Assembly (NCBI RefSeq): GCF_014489555.1
Contig: NZ_CP060784.1
Coordinates: forward strand, 3,782,001-3,846,000
From: Hymenobacter qilianensis
GTDB taxonomy: Bacteria > Bacteroidota > Bacteroidia > Cytophagales > Hymenobacteraceae
Direction of reading: 5' to 3'
DNA length: 64,000 bases
Of this stretch, positions 38,809-49,672 are shown one piece after another. Both the position numbers and the translations under genes were made by a program. The notes under the pieces are model-generated. The model did no database searches. It was not told where the DNA came from and saw nothing but the letters and a program-made list of their open reading frames with translations. The stretch's first letter is position 1. Each line of letters starts with the position of its first letter.

Positions 38809-39423
38809 ATGTCCGACGAAAACCCGCAGTGCACCGAGCAAAAAATAAAGGAAGCGGCGCGCAAGGTGTTTATAGTGAAGGGGTTCGACGGCACTACTAC
38901 CCGCGACATAGCCGAGGTAGCCGGTATCAATCAGGCCCTGACGAACTATTATTTCCGCAGTAAGGAAAAGCTATTCAGGTTGATTTTTGAGGACATATAC
39001 CGGGAGTACTTTCAGGAAATCTTCTGCATCATGGTCCAGCCCGTAGAGTTGCGAGTCAAGATTCCGCAGCTGGTAGAGGCGCACTTCAGCTTGTTTGATC
39101 AGAACCCGGATTTGCCCCTGTTTCTGCTCTCCGAGATGCGTCGGCATCCCAATTTGCTGACTCCGGCTAATTATGCGAATAAGGAAAGGCCAGTGTTCGT
39201 TTTCCTGCGCCAGCTACAGCAGGCTGCCGACGAAGGCCAGATTCGGCCGGTGGCGCCTATGCATGTGCTGCAGCTGGTAATGGCCAATATTCAGTTTATG
39301 TACCTGTCGCGGCCCATCACCATGGAAATTTCGTCCCTGGATGAGGCAGCTCACACCGAGTTCACGCGTCGTCATAAAGACATCGTTATTGATATGCTGA
39401 TGAACTACCTCTTCATTTATTAA
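38809..39423 (+). CDS. TetR-family transcriptional regulator of the efflux locus
   Basis: A 204-residue regulator. The HTH reads IKEAARKVFIVKGFDGTTTR, then DIAEVAGINQALTNYYFRSK (residues 13-55), and the rest is a helical ligand-binding domain. It immediately precedes the TolC-HlyD-AcrB genes on the same strand, the usual place for a local repressor that is released by an efflux substrate. The 288-base upstream gap should contain its operator; I see no clear palindrome other than the terminator of the preceding gene. Confidence 0.88.
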   Translation: MSDENPQCTEQKIKEAARKVFIVKGFDGTTTRDIAEVAGINQALTNYYFRSKEKLFRLIFEDIYREYFQEIFCIMVQPVELRVKIPQLVEAHFSLFDQNPDLPLFLLSEMRRHPNLLTPANYANKERPVFVFLRQLQQAADEGQIRPVAPMHVLQLVMANIQFMYLSRPITMEISSLDEAAHTEFTRRHKDIVIDMLMNYLFIY

Positions 39424-39499
39424 AAAAGCCCCCAGGCCGCAGGAGTTGGCTTAGCCAGCGCTACGGCGGCTGCTTTTTAGGTTGAATACTGATTACAAG

Positions 39500-40885
39500 A
39501 TGAAGCATTTATTTGCCCCCCAGCGGTTTGCAGGCCGTGCGTTAATACTTAGCGTAGCACTAGTGTGTAGTTCGCTCTTTGGTTGGGCTCAATCGGGAAG
39601 ACCGGGCGCGCCGGCGGCGTTGCCCGCCAACGCCACGCTGGAAGAGTGCGTGCAGTTTGCCCTGCGCAATCAGCCGCTGGTGCGGCAAGCGACGATTGAT
39701 GAAGCTATTGGCGAGCGGCAAATCCGCATCGGCCTGTCTGATTGGCTGCCGCAGGTGCAGGGCGTGGGCTCGTATACCCGCAACCTGATTCTGCCCACCA
39801 CCGTGCTGCCCAACTTTCAGGACCCCACGGCCGGGCAGCAGCTGGTGCGCATTGGCCTCAACAATACGTCGACCATAGGTTTGCAGGGCACTCAGCTATT
39901 GTACAGCAACGACGTGCTGCTGGCGGCCCGCTCCATGCGCTTTGTGAGGCTGAATAACAGCCAGAATACCACCGCTTTCAAGATTGACGTGGTAACCAAC
40001 GTGAGCAAGGCGTTCTACGATATTCTGCTCACCCAGGAGCAGCTGCGGATTCTGGATGAGGCCATTGTGCGCCAGGAAAAGCAGCTCAAAGATGCTTTTG
40101 CGCAGTACGAGGTGGGCATTGCCGACAAGATCGACTACAAGCGCGCCTCCATTTCGGTGAAGAATGCCCGTGCCCAGCGCAAAACCACGGCCGAATCGTT
40201 GAAGGGCAAATACGCCACCCTCAAGCAGCTGATGGGCTATGCGCCCGAAAACAACCTGGCGCTGGCCTACGACACGGCCCGCATGATTCAGCAAACCCGC
40301 CTGGATACGACCCAGCAGCTCAGCTTCGAAAACCGCATTGAGGTGCAGCGGCTGTTGACCCAGAAGAAGCTGCAGCGCATTAACATCGACTATTACCGGC
40401 TGGGGTTTCTGCCCTCGCTTTCGGGCTTCGTGAACTACAACCGCGTGTATCAGAACAACGACTTTTCGGTTCTCTACGACCGCGCGTTTCCGAACTCTCA
40501 GGCCGGTTTGCAGCTGGCGCTGCCCATTTTTACGGGCACCCGCCGCACCCAGAACCTGAAAATCGCGGAGCTGCAGGATGAGCGCCTGGATCTGGATTTG
40601 TTCGACACCAAAAACCAGATCAACTCCGAGTACGAGCAGGCGCTGGCCACGTATAAAAGCGCTCTCAACGACCTGAGTACGCAGCAGGAAAACGCCCGCG
40701 ACGCCCAGGAAATCTACGGCATCGTGAAGCTGCAATATGACGAAGGCATCAAAACCTACCTGGAAGTGATTGTGGCCGAAACCGATCTGCGCACTTCACA
40801 GCTTAACTATTACAACTCACTGTTTGCCGTGCTGGCCAGCAAGCTGGACGTGGAGAGGGCGCTGGGCACTATTGCGCTGAACTAA
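39500..40885 (+). CDS. TolC-like outer-membrane efflux protein
   Basis: A 461-residue protein with a signal peptide (MKHLFAPQRFAGRALILSVA and on to FGWAQ). It has the two OEP repeats of the family: AQYEVGIADKIDYKRASISV and VKLQYDEGIKTYLEVIVAET, with coiled helices between. It forms the outer-membrane duct for the RND pump downstream. The start at 39500 (rather than 39482) puts the signal directly at the N-terminus. A GC-motif copy (39516-39521) is read as FAPQR in the signal region. Confidence 0.88.
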   Translation: MKHLFAPQRFAGRALILSVALVCSSLFGWAQSGRPGAPAALPANATLEECVQFALRNQPLVRQATIDEAIGERQIRIGLSDWLPQVQGVGSYTRNLILPTTVLPNFQDPTAGQQLVRIGLNNTSTIGLQGTQLLYSNDVLLAARSMRFVRLNNSQNTTAFKIDVVTNVSKAFYDILLTQEQLRILDEAIVRQEKQLKDAFAQYEVGIADKIDYKRASISVKNARAQRKTTAESLKGKYATLKQLMGYAPENNLALAYDTARMIQQTRLDTTQQLSFENRIEVQRLLTQKKLQRINIDYYRLGFLPSLSGFVNYNRVYQNNDFSVLYDRAFPNSQAGLQLALPIFTGTRRTQNLKIAELQDERLDLDLFDTKNQINSEYEQALATYKSALNDLSTQQENARDAQEIYGIVKLQYDEGIKTYLEVIVAETDLRTSQLNYYNSLFAVLASKLDVERALGTIALN

Positions 40886-40910
40886 TGATAATGGAAACTA
40901 TGGTCGGTGT

Positions 40911-40934
40911 AGAGATGCAACATGTTGCGTCTCT
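40911..40934. repeat. Interspersed palindrome between efflux genes
   Basis: AGAGATGCAACATGTTGCGTCTCT is a near-perfect palindrome (one mismatch pair), quoted in halves AGAGATGCAACA and TGTTGCGTCTCT. It lies in the 143-base gap between the TolC-like and HlyD-like genes. The element (…GAGACGCAACATGTTGCGTCTC-like) is a type of short repeat I associate with many copies in several bacterial genomes; copy number here cannot be measured. Confidence 0.55.
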
Positions 40935-41028
40935 CACGCCTTCGGATTATGTATCAATAAGAATTTGATCAATCAAAAAAGCCCCCAGCCCCTTGAAATT
41001 ACCCCAATACCCTACAAACATCAACCCC

Positions 41029-42179
41029 ATGAAGTGGAATCTAGTCCGGCTGCTGCCCTTTGTTATTGGCTCGGTAGCGGCTACGGCCTGCGGCTCGAAG
41101 AAAGAGGAAGCTGCGCAAAACGCCGCTCCGGCGGCCGTGCCCGTAACGGTGTACAACGTGACCGAGGAAAGCGTGGTGGGTATCGATACCTACCCCGGCA
41201 CGGTGGTGCCGCTCAATGAGGTGGAGCTGCGGGCCGAAGTGAGTGGCTACCTGACCAAAAGCTACGTGCAGGACGGACAGCGCGTGACCAAGGGCCAGAA
41301 GCTCTACGAGATAGACCAGAGTCGCTACGCGGCGGCCTACCAATCGGCGCAGGCGCAGTTGCGTATCACGCAGGCCAACTATGAGAAGGCTGCCAAGGAT
41401 GCTGAGCGCTACAACCGCTTGGCCGAGCAGGACGCCATTGCACGCCAGCGCGTCGACTACGCCACCACCGACGTGGCCAATGCCCGCGCCCAGATCAGCG
41501 CCGCCCAGGCCAACCTCGCCAACGCTGCCACCGATCTGCGCCGCTCCGTAATTATCGCGCCCTTCAACGGCACTATCGGGTTGGCGCAGGTGAAGCTGGG
41601 CTCATTAGTAACGCCTGGCACAACCCTGATTAACACCATCTCATCGGACAACCCCATTGCCGTCGATTTTCCGGTGAACGAGCAACTGATTCCGCGCTTC
41701 GCTAAGTTTCAGCAAGCCGCGGGGGCAATTCTGACTCGCTGTTTACCCTGGTGCTGGCCGGCGAGGAGCGCTACCCGGCACCCGGCAAAATCAACACCAT
41801 TGATAGGGCCGTGGACCCGCAAACCGGTACCATCACCGTGCGGCTGCAATTCCCGAACACCGAGCGCACGCTGCGGGCCGGCATGAACGCTACGGTGCGG
41901 GTATTGAACGAAGACACTGGCCGCCAGCTTGTTATTCCGAGCAAAGCGGTAACGGAGCAGATGGGCGAATTCTTTGTGTACGTTGTCGGCGACAGTAGTA
42001 AGGTAAATCAGCGCAAAGTGCTGACCGGTACGCGCGTAAAGGATAAAATAGTAGTGCGCGAGGGCCTCAAAGCCAACGAGGTAATTGTCAGCGAAGGAAT
42101 GCAGAATCTGCGTGAAGGCGCCACAGTGAAGATTGACGAGCCCGCCGCCCCGGTAGCCCAGGGAACGGCAGCAAAGTAA
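41029..42179 (+). CDS. Periplasmic adaptor (membrane fusion protein) of the RND pump (one frameshift)
   Basis: The repaired protein is about 385 residues. A lipoprotein signal ends VAATACGSK. The lipoyl half-motifs (VVPLNEVELRAEVSGYLTKS and VIIAPFNGTIGLAQVKLGSL), the alpha hairpin and the beta-barrel (GTITVRLQFPNTERTLRAGM) are in order. It joins AcrB to the TolC-like channel. The frame breaks at G5 41721-41725; one extra G gives QQAAGGNSDSLFTLVLAGEE. ATG 41029 is chosen because the lipoprotein signal begins there. Confidence 0.9.
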
Positions 42180-42204
42180 TAAGTAGTGAGTACAACATTA
42201 GAAC

Positions 42205-42297
42205 GTCATGCAGAGCCAAAGCGAAGCATCTCGCGTGCTGATGTTGGGTTACTACTCCAGCTAAACACGCGAGATGCTTCGCGGTGCTCTGCATGAC
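42205..42297. repeat. REP-like interspersed hairpin inside the efflux operon
   Basis: Arms 42205-42237 and 42266-42297 pair along GTCATGCAGAGC…GCGAAGCATCTCGCGTG with a short internal loop, around a 28-base loop. It lies between the HlyD-like and AcrB-like genes. The CGAAGCATCTC core recurs in a hairpin at 63410-63486, showing a dispersed family. Confidence 0.8.
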
Positions 42298-42385
42298 CGG
42301 CTTTGCACTAAAAGGCACAACGACCGCAATGATTCACCAACTGAAGTCCAGCTAAGCTGACGCTTGGTGTTATAATTTTTAGAGT

Positions 42386-45300
42386 ATGATATCTGACGTT
42401 TTTATTCGGCGACCGGTCACGGCCATCGTCATTTCGATAGTGATTGTGCTGCTGGGGGTGCTTTCTATCCTGAACCTGCCCGTCAGCCAGTACCCGAACA
42501 TTTCGCCGCCGGTAGTGCAGGTGGCGGGCAGCTTCACGGGGGCTGATGCCCAAACGGTGGAGCAAACCGTAGTCACGCCCATCGAAACCCAGATCAACGG
42601 GACGCCGGGCATGGCCTACATGCAAAGTAATGCCACCAACGACGGCCGCATGAGTACCAACGTCACCTTTGATATTGGTACGAACATCGACATTGCCACC
42701 CTTGATGTGCAAAACCGCGTGAGCGTGGCCCAACCCACCTTGCCCGATGAGGTAAAGCGCCTGGGTCTGACGGTTAAAAAGCGTAACCCGACCGTGCTGA
42801 TGGTGCTGGCTATTTACTCGCCGAAGCGCACCCACAGCACGGCCTTCCTCGATAACTACACCAACGTGTACGTCCGCGACGCCCTATTGCGCGTGCCCGG
42901 CGTGGGCGACGTAACCGCTCTGGGTCAGGACTTTAGTATGCGCGTCTGGCTCCAGCCCGACAAAATGGCCCAGCTTGGCCTGAGCGTAACCGAGGTGACC
43001 AACGCCCTGCGCGAGCAGAACGTGCAGGTGGCGGCTGGCTCCGTCGGCACGGCCCCGCAGTTCAGCTCCCAGGCCTTTCAGTACACGATTTTTGTGAATG
43101 GCCGCCTGAATCAGGTGGAGGAGTTCGAGGAAATTGTGGTGCGTACCAACCCTGAAGATGGCTCGGTGGTGCAACTCAAAGATGTGGCTCGGGTCCAACT
43201 CGGGCAGTTCGATTACTCGCGCTACAATACCACCAACGGCATCCCGACCACGCTGCTGCTCGTCAACCAGACGCCCGGCGGCAACGCCCTGCAAACGGCC
43301 GACGGAATCTATGCTACCATGGACGCCTTGCAGGAAAAATTTCCGCCTGACGTAGTGTATAGCGCAGCGTTTGAGTCGGTGACGGTGGTGCGCGTATCCA
43401 TTCGGGAAGTGTTGCAAACGCTGGGCGAAGCGTTGTTGCTGGTGACGCTCGTTGTGTTTCTATTCCTGCAAAGCTGGCGCGCCACGCTTATCCCGATTCT
43501 GGCTATTCCGGTGGCTATTGTCGGCACGTTTATCTTCTTTATTCCGCTGGGCTTCACCATTAACACACTGACGCTCTTCGGCTTTGTGCTGGCCATTGGT
43601 ATTGTGGTCGATGACGCGATTGTGGTGGTGGAAGCCGTGCAGCACTACATCGACAACGAGAAGATTTCGGCCCGCGAAGCTACCATGAAGGCCATGAAGG
43701 ACATTACGGCCCCGGTTATTGCCATTGCCCTGATTCTGGCGGCGGTGTTCGTGCCGGTGGGCTTTATTCCGGGCATCGTGGGCAAGCTCTACCAGCAGTT
43801 TGCCATCACCATTGCCATTTCGGTGGTCCTGTCGGCGTTTATCGCCCTCACGCTGACACCAGCGCTATGCGCCCTGCTTATGCGCCCCACGGAGCAAAAC
43901 GCCGACTCAAAAGGCCTGAATAAGCTGTTCTACCGGTTCAATATGTGGTTTGGCCGCACCACCGAATCGTACTCGATGGGCGTGCGCAAAGCACTGAAAT
44001 TTGCCCCGATGGTGATGATTCTGCTGGCCTGCATCTACGCGGGTACCGTGGGCCTTTTCACCGCCAAGCCAACCGGCTTTATTCCGACGGAGGATGAAGG
44101 CCGCCTGTTTGTGTCCGTAGAATTGCCGCAGGGTGCGTCCAGTGCCCGCACCAAGCAGGTGCTCGATCAGATGTCGGAGATTATGCGCACCAAAGCGCCC
44201 GCCCTGCGCACCTACACGGCTGTGGGGGGCTTAAATGCCCTGAACTTCTCCTTCAAACCTAGCAGCGGCACCTTCTTTATCCAGCTGAAGCCCTGGGATG
44301 AGCGCAAGGACGAGTCGTTGCAGCTAGCGGCCGTTATTGCCGGTCTGCAAAAGGAGTTTTCGGTAATTAAGGGAGCCAATATTGTAGTTGTGCCGCCGCC
44401 GGCTATTCCGGGTTTGGGCAACACGGGCGGCTTCAGCTTTCAGTTGGAGCAGCGCGAAGGCTCTACTGATATTAAGGCGTTCGAAGCTACCGTTAACAAG
44501 TTTGTGGCGGCGGCCAATCAGCGGCCCGAAATCGGACGGGCGTTTACCTTCTTTACCGCCAAAACGCCTGGTTATCAAGTAACCGTAGATCGGGAGAAAG
44601 CCAAAAAGCTGGGCGTATCCCTGTCGAACGTGTTTACCACGATGTCAACATACATGGGTTCGGCCTACATCAACGACTTCACCAAATACGGCCGCAACTT
44701 CCGCGTCGTGGCCCAGGCCGATACCTTTTACCGAAAGGATATTGAGAATCTGGGGGGCTATTATGTGATGAATCAGCAGGGCCAGAACATCCCGCTGCGC
44801 TCCATCATCACGACCAAAGTGGTGGAAAATGCCCCCTGATTTCGCACTACAATCTGTTCCGCTCGGCGGAGATAAACGGCGACGCGGCCCCCGGCTACAG
44901 CTCCGGCCAGGCCATTAAAGCCCTGGAAGAAGTGGCCGCCGACGTGCTGCCTGCCGGCTACGGCTACGACTTCTCCGGTTTGAGCCGCGAGGAAATCAGC
45001 TCCGGCAACAGCACAATCATCATTTTCGGCCTCTCGATTATGTTCGTGTTCCTGCTGCTGGCGGCATTGTACGAAAGCTGGTCGGTGCCGTTTTCGGTGC
45101 TGCTGTCGGTGCCGCTGGGTGCGTTTGGGGCCATGGTGGCGCTGATTTTTCTGCCCAAGCTCACCAACAACGTGTACGCCCAGATTGGTCTGATTACCCT
45201 CATTGGTCTGGCGGCCAAAAACGCCATCCTGATCGTGGAATTTGCTAAGGAGCGCGTCGATATCGGCATGAACCTGATTGAAGCTACCATCGACGCGGTG

Positions 45301-45676
45301 AAGCTGCGCCTGCGGCCCATTATCATGACCTCGCTGGCCTTTATTCTGGGCGTGCTGCCGTTGGCGTTTGCTTCGGGCGCCGGCGCCGTATCGCGCCAGA
45401 CCATCGGCTGGACGGTGACGGGCGGGATGCTGGCGGCCACGTTCCTGGCCATCTTCATCGTGCCGGTGCTCTACGTGCTCATCACCAAGTTCGCCTACGG
45501 CAAAAACCGGCTGGCCGAGCTGGAAGCCAGCTACGACCCCGCCGCCCACGGCCATGAGCAGCACGGTTCCAAAGAGCCAAATACGCCCCCACAGGTCCGG
45601 CCGGCCCCAGCAGCAACGGCCACGACATTGAGGAGCGCAAGCGCCGTAAGCAAACGCCCCCGAAATCGGAACATAA
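42386..45676 (+). CDS. RND (HAE1/AcrB-type) efflux pump (three frameshifts)
   Basis: The repaired protein is about 1100 residues, the normal length. The N-terminal helix MISDVFIRRPVTAIVISIVI, the periplasmic loop PTLPDEVKRLGL, and GIVVDDAIVVVEAVQHYID with the proton-relay Asp pair in helix 4 identify an AcrB-type trimeric proton antiporter that exports drugs or lipophilic compounds. Frames break at C5 44832-44836 (giving VVENAPLISHYNLFRSAE), C5 45586-45590 and C5 45657-45661. With the last two restored, the protein ends TPPEIGT and stops at 45674-45676, just before the terminator. The REP hairpin and TetR/TolC/HlyD genes complete the operon. Confidence 0.9.
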
Positions 45677-45706
45677 GGGATTTGCGCTGCGCAGTATCAG
45701 CAAACA

Positions 45707-45752
45707 AAAAGGCGAAGCTTCTTCTGACATGTCAGGAGAAGCTTCGCCTTTT
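45707..45752. terminator. Bidirectional terminator after the efflux operon
   Basis: AAAAGGCGAAGCTTC… and its partner …GAAGCTTCGCCTTTT form a 22-bp stem with one G-T wobble and a two-base loop, between the converging ends of the AcrB-like and lipoprotein genes. Confidence 0.9.
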
Positions 45753-45772
45753 ATAATCAGTAAATCGCGGGC

Positions 45773-46207
45773 CTATTGTCGCCTTATAGCCAGCACGACG
45801 CGCTTATCCTCTTTAGGTACATCATTTCCCTTAGGGTAAGGCATAACTTCCTTTAAAATAATGTTGTACTGCTGGCCATTAGCTTGCACGGGTGCCACTG
45901 TATCATTGATGCCGCCTAAGCTTAGTGTGAGCGTCTGGCTGGCTCCGCTCTGGTCCTGGATGCCTAGGTTAGTATATACTACACCTGCCCAAAAGCAAAT
46001 GACATCGGACGGGCAACGACTGTCGTTTACATCCTTGACGGTGATGGTCAGTTCCGGGGTGTTTTGGTTGGGCAGGGCCGCGCTTTGCTGAAAGCGCAAC
46101 GTCACGGGCTGATTAAAGGCGGCCGTGAGTAGCGGGGTAGCATCTTCTTTTTGGCAACTAGCTAAGCCTGCGAGGCCTACAACGAACGAATAATAGAGCA
46201 ACTTCAT
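45773..46207 (-). CDS. Predicted lipoprotein of unknown function
   Basis: A 144-residue protein with lipobox LAGLASCQK. The mature part is predicted all-beta (PELTITVKDVNDSRCPSDVI; NIILKEVMPYPKGNDVP) and has two cysteines (RCPSDVICFW). No family is recognised. It is monocistronic, opposite to the efflux operon and divergent from the TrxR-like gene. Confidence 0.7.
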   Translation of the reverse strand: MKLLYYSFVVGLAGLASCQKEDATPLLTAAFNQPVTLRFQQSAALPNQNTPELTITVKDVNDSRCPSDVICFWAGVVYTNLGIQDQSGASQTLTLSLGGINDTVAPVQANGQQYNIILKEVMPYPKGNDVPKEDKRVVLAIRRQ

Positions 46208-46536
46208 CGGGAAAATATAAAAGTCGAACCAGGAATGGTCAGTTATAGGGGAGAGTCTATCGGACGCCGCTTGGTTGCAAAGGGGAGTTAAATTGATTAG
46301 GACGTATTTGAGTTAGAAGCTAACATTGTGCACCATTTTCCCGACCCTAATGGCGAGAAGCGCCAGCAACTGCCGTGTTTTACACAATGTCAGTGCGTCA
46401 ATAGCTGCTGAAAAGGAGAAGTAGAGAAGCCCGATCATAAATGCAACTTTGTTGCATTTATGATCGGGCTTCTCTACTTTTGGGTTGAAGGGTATTCTAT
46501 TGGCTGCATGGCGCAAGCAGTTACCCTGTCACTCTC
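46208..46536. promoter_or_regulatory. Divergent intergenic region with hairpin-overlapped promoter
   Basis: A perfect inverted repeat has arms 46421-46447 and 46451-46477 with a 3-base loop. On the plus strand TTG (46452-46454) and TACTTTTG (46475-46482), separated by 20 bases, match the Bacteroidota promoter and lie inside or at the edge of the right arm, 54 bases before the TrxR-like start. The hairpin could be an operator or a cruciform control on this promoter. The rest of the region shows nothing I can interpret. Confidence 0.65.
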
Positions 46537-47523
46537 ATGTCTGTAACTATGGCTTCCTCCTTTTCGAAACCGGCACCACAAGCAACCTACGATGTACTAA
46601 TTATCGGCGGCAGTGCGGCTGGGCTGAGCGCGGCGCTGATGCTGGGCCGCTCGCTTCGCAAGGTGCTGGTTATCGACAGTGGCCAGCCCTGTAACCGGTA
46701 CACGCCCCATTCACACGGGTTCATGACTCAGGATGGGGAGACGCCCGCGCAACTTTTGGCGCTGGCCAAAGCCCAAGTATTAGCATATCCAACGGTAACA
46801 TTTTTGGAAAGCTTCGTCACTAGTCTCGCGCAGAATGAAAGCGGATTTATAGTGCAGACCGCCGAGCAGGTAGCTTTTTTGGCGCGCCGCGTATTGTTGG
46901 CAACGGGTGTTAAGGACCTGATGCCGCCGATTGAGGGGTTTGGGGAGTGTTGGGGCAAATCGGTGCTGCATTGCCCGTATTGCCACGGCTATGAGGTTCA
47001 CAGCCAGCCATTAGGACTACTCGGAAATGGCGACGCGGGCTATGAGCTCGTGCGGCTGATTCAGAACTGGAGCAAGGACCTAACGTTGTTCACGAATGGC
47101 CCATCCACGTTGAATGAAGAGCAACGGCAGCAGGTACAGCAGTTGGGCATTCCCATTATGGAAGCGCCCATTGCACGGATCGAGCACCAAAACGGGCTCA
47201 TGCAAGCCATTCATTTGCAAGATGGTTCTCGCGTGCCGCTAACCGCCGTATTTGCCCGCGTTCCGTTTCGACAACATTCCGATCTGGCGGAGCAACTAGG
47301 CTGCGAACTGACTGCTACCGGGCTCATTGCCGTGGCGGAGTTTGGCCAAACCAGCGTGCCGGGCGTGTATGCGGCCGGGGATAATAGCAGCCCCATGCGC
47401 CAACTAACCATGGCCAGCGCCAGCGGCGTGAAAGCAGGCAGCTGGATAAACCGCGAATTGATTGATGAAGACTTAGCCGCGGTACCTGCTATTGCGCCGA
47501 AAACCGAAACGCGGCCGGCGTAA
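46537..47523 (+). CDS. Thioredoxin-reductase-like flavoprotein
   Basis: A 328-residue FAD/NAD(P)H protein. FAD site YDVLIIGGSAAGLSAALMLG, redox-active CPYCHG (about residue 148) and NADPH fold LGLLGNGDAGYELVRLI, with the final GVYAAGDNSSPMRQLTMASA. The group is related to thioredoxin reductase and to flavoproteins that reduce small dithiols. The partner is not identified. It starts just after the hairpin-promoter. Its 3' end overlaps the converging AraC gene by 35 bases. Confidence 0.85.
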   Translation: MSVTMASSFSKPAPQATYDVLIIGGSAAGLSAALMLGRSLRKVLVIDSGQPCNRYTPHSHGFMTQDGETPAQLLALAKAQVLAYPTVTFLESFVTSLAQNESGFIVQTAEQVAFLARRVLLATGVKDLMPPIEGFGECWGKSVLHCPYCHGYEVHSQPLGLLGNGDAGYELVRLIQNWSKDLTLFTNGPSTLNEEQRQQVQQLGIPIMEAPIARIEHQNGLMQAIHLQDGSRVPLTAVFARVPFRQHSDLAEQLGCELTATGLIAVAEFGQTSVPGVYAAGDNSSPMRQLTMASASGVKAGSWINRELIDEDLAAVPAIAPKTETRPA

Positions 47524-48403
47524 CGCCCGTCTTGTTTTTGAACAGGCGAGTGAAGTACTGCGGATACTCGAAGCCAAGTTGAAAGGCCGTTTCGTTGATG
47601 GAAAGCGAGGTGGTGAGCAGCAGGCGTTTCGCTTTTTCAATCAGACCGTGGTGCAAATGCTGCTGGGTGGTTTGCCCCGTCAGGCTGCGCAGCATGTCGC
47701 TGAGGTAGGCCGGCGACACCCGCAGCTCGTCGGCAAAGTGCTGCACGGTGGGCAAGGGCTGCTCGCCTTCCTCGGCGAAATACGTAGTAAGCAGGGCCTC
47801 AAAGCGGGTAAGCAGGTCGTGCTCGGCCGTGCGACGCGTAAGAAACTGCCGGTGATAGAAGCGGTTGGCGTAGTTGAGCAACACCTCCAGCTGGCTTACC
47901 AGCACATCCTGGCTGAAGGTATCGATGGGTTGCTCGTATTCGCTTTGAATTCCGTGCAGGATGTCATCCAGCAGGCTTTCCTCGCGGGCCGATAAGTGCA
48001 GGGCTTCGTGCAGTTCATAAGAAAAGAAGCCGTAGCTGGCTATTTTCTTACCCAGAGGGTATTTCAATAATAAGTCCGGGTGGAAGACCAGCATCCAGCC
48101 GCTTATTTCGGAGGTGTCGAGGGTTTCGCTGACCGCAAACACCTGGCCCGGCCCCAGGAAGACCATGACGCCCTCGCTGAAATCGTAGGATTGGTGTCCG
48201 TAAAATAGCTGGCCCTTAAGGTTGCGCTTCAACGAAACAGTATAGAGCTGCTGCACTACGGGCGTCATCACCCGCGGCAGGTTGCGGCAAGCCGCCAGGT
48301 CGATGAGCGTGAGCAAGGGATGCGCGGGAGCAGGCAGACCGTAAAACCGGGTATAGTCGGTGACGGTAGACAGTACCCGAAACTCTTTCGTGGGCTGTTT
48401 CAT
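47489..48403 (-). CDS. AraC-family transcriptional regulator
   Basis: About 304 residues. N-terminal cupin-like ligand region, then a two-HTH DNA-binding domain at the C-terminus: VQHFADELRVSPAYLSDMLR, then LSINETAFQLGFEYPQYFTR. It probably controls the adjacent aldo/keto reductase gene or the TrxR-like gene; both neighbours are redox enzymes. Start at 48403 (MKQPTKEF) fits the family. Confidence 0.85.
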   Translation of the reverse strand: MKQPTKEFRVLSTVTDYTRFYGLPAPAHPLLTLIDLAACRNLPRVMTPVVQQLYTVSLKRNLKGQLFYGHQSYDFSEGVMVFLGPGQVFAVSETLDTSEISGWMLVFHPDLLLKYPLGKKIASYGFFSYELHEALHLSAREESLLDDILHGIQSEYEQPIDTFSQDVLVSQLEVLLNYANRFYHRQFLTRRTAEHDLLTRFEALLTTYFAEEGEQPLPTVQHFADELRVSPAYLSDMLRSLTGQTTQQHLHHGLIEKAKRLLLTTSLSINETAFQLGFEYPQYFTRLFKNKTGVTPAAFRFSAQ

Positions 48404-48495
48404 GATCTTAAAAAGTGACTGCTTTTCCGCCGTTCGGCTTTGCATACGTGTGGCTGAGCAACAAACGGCGGAAAAGGACAGTAGAGTAATCGATA

Positions 48496-49500
<1,005 letters not shown>

Positions 49501-49672
49501 TTAGCGTAAAAATGAATTGCTTTCTTACGCTACAAAGGTGAGGCGGCGCCCTGCGGCCGGACTTACACAAAAACCGGTTTCTGCAACACAAAACGCTGCC
49601 GTTGTTTTGCTCTTCCCGTACTTTGGTAGAGTCTTCCAGAATGCTTCTGCCTCGGTCTTTATGTTGCTGTTT

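Noticed and set aside
46313-46516. Possible gene on the minus strand
   Set aside because: It reads across the perfect hairpin and the promoter; composition is not protein-like.
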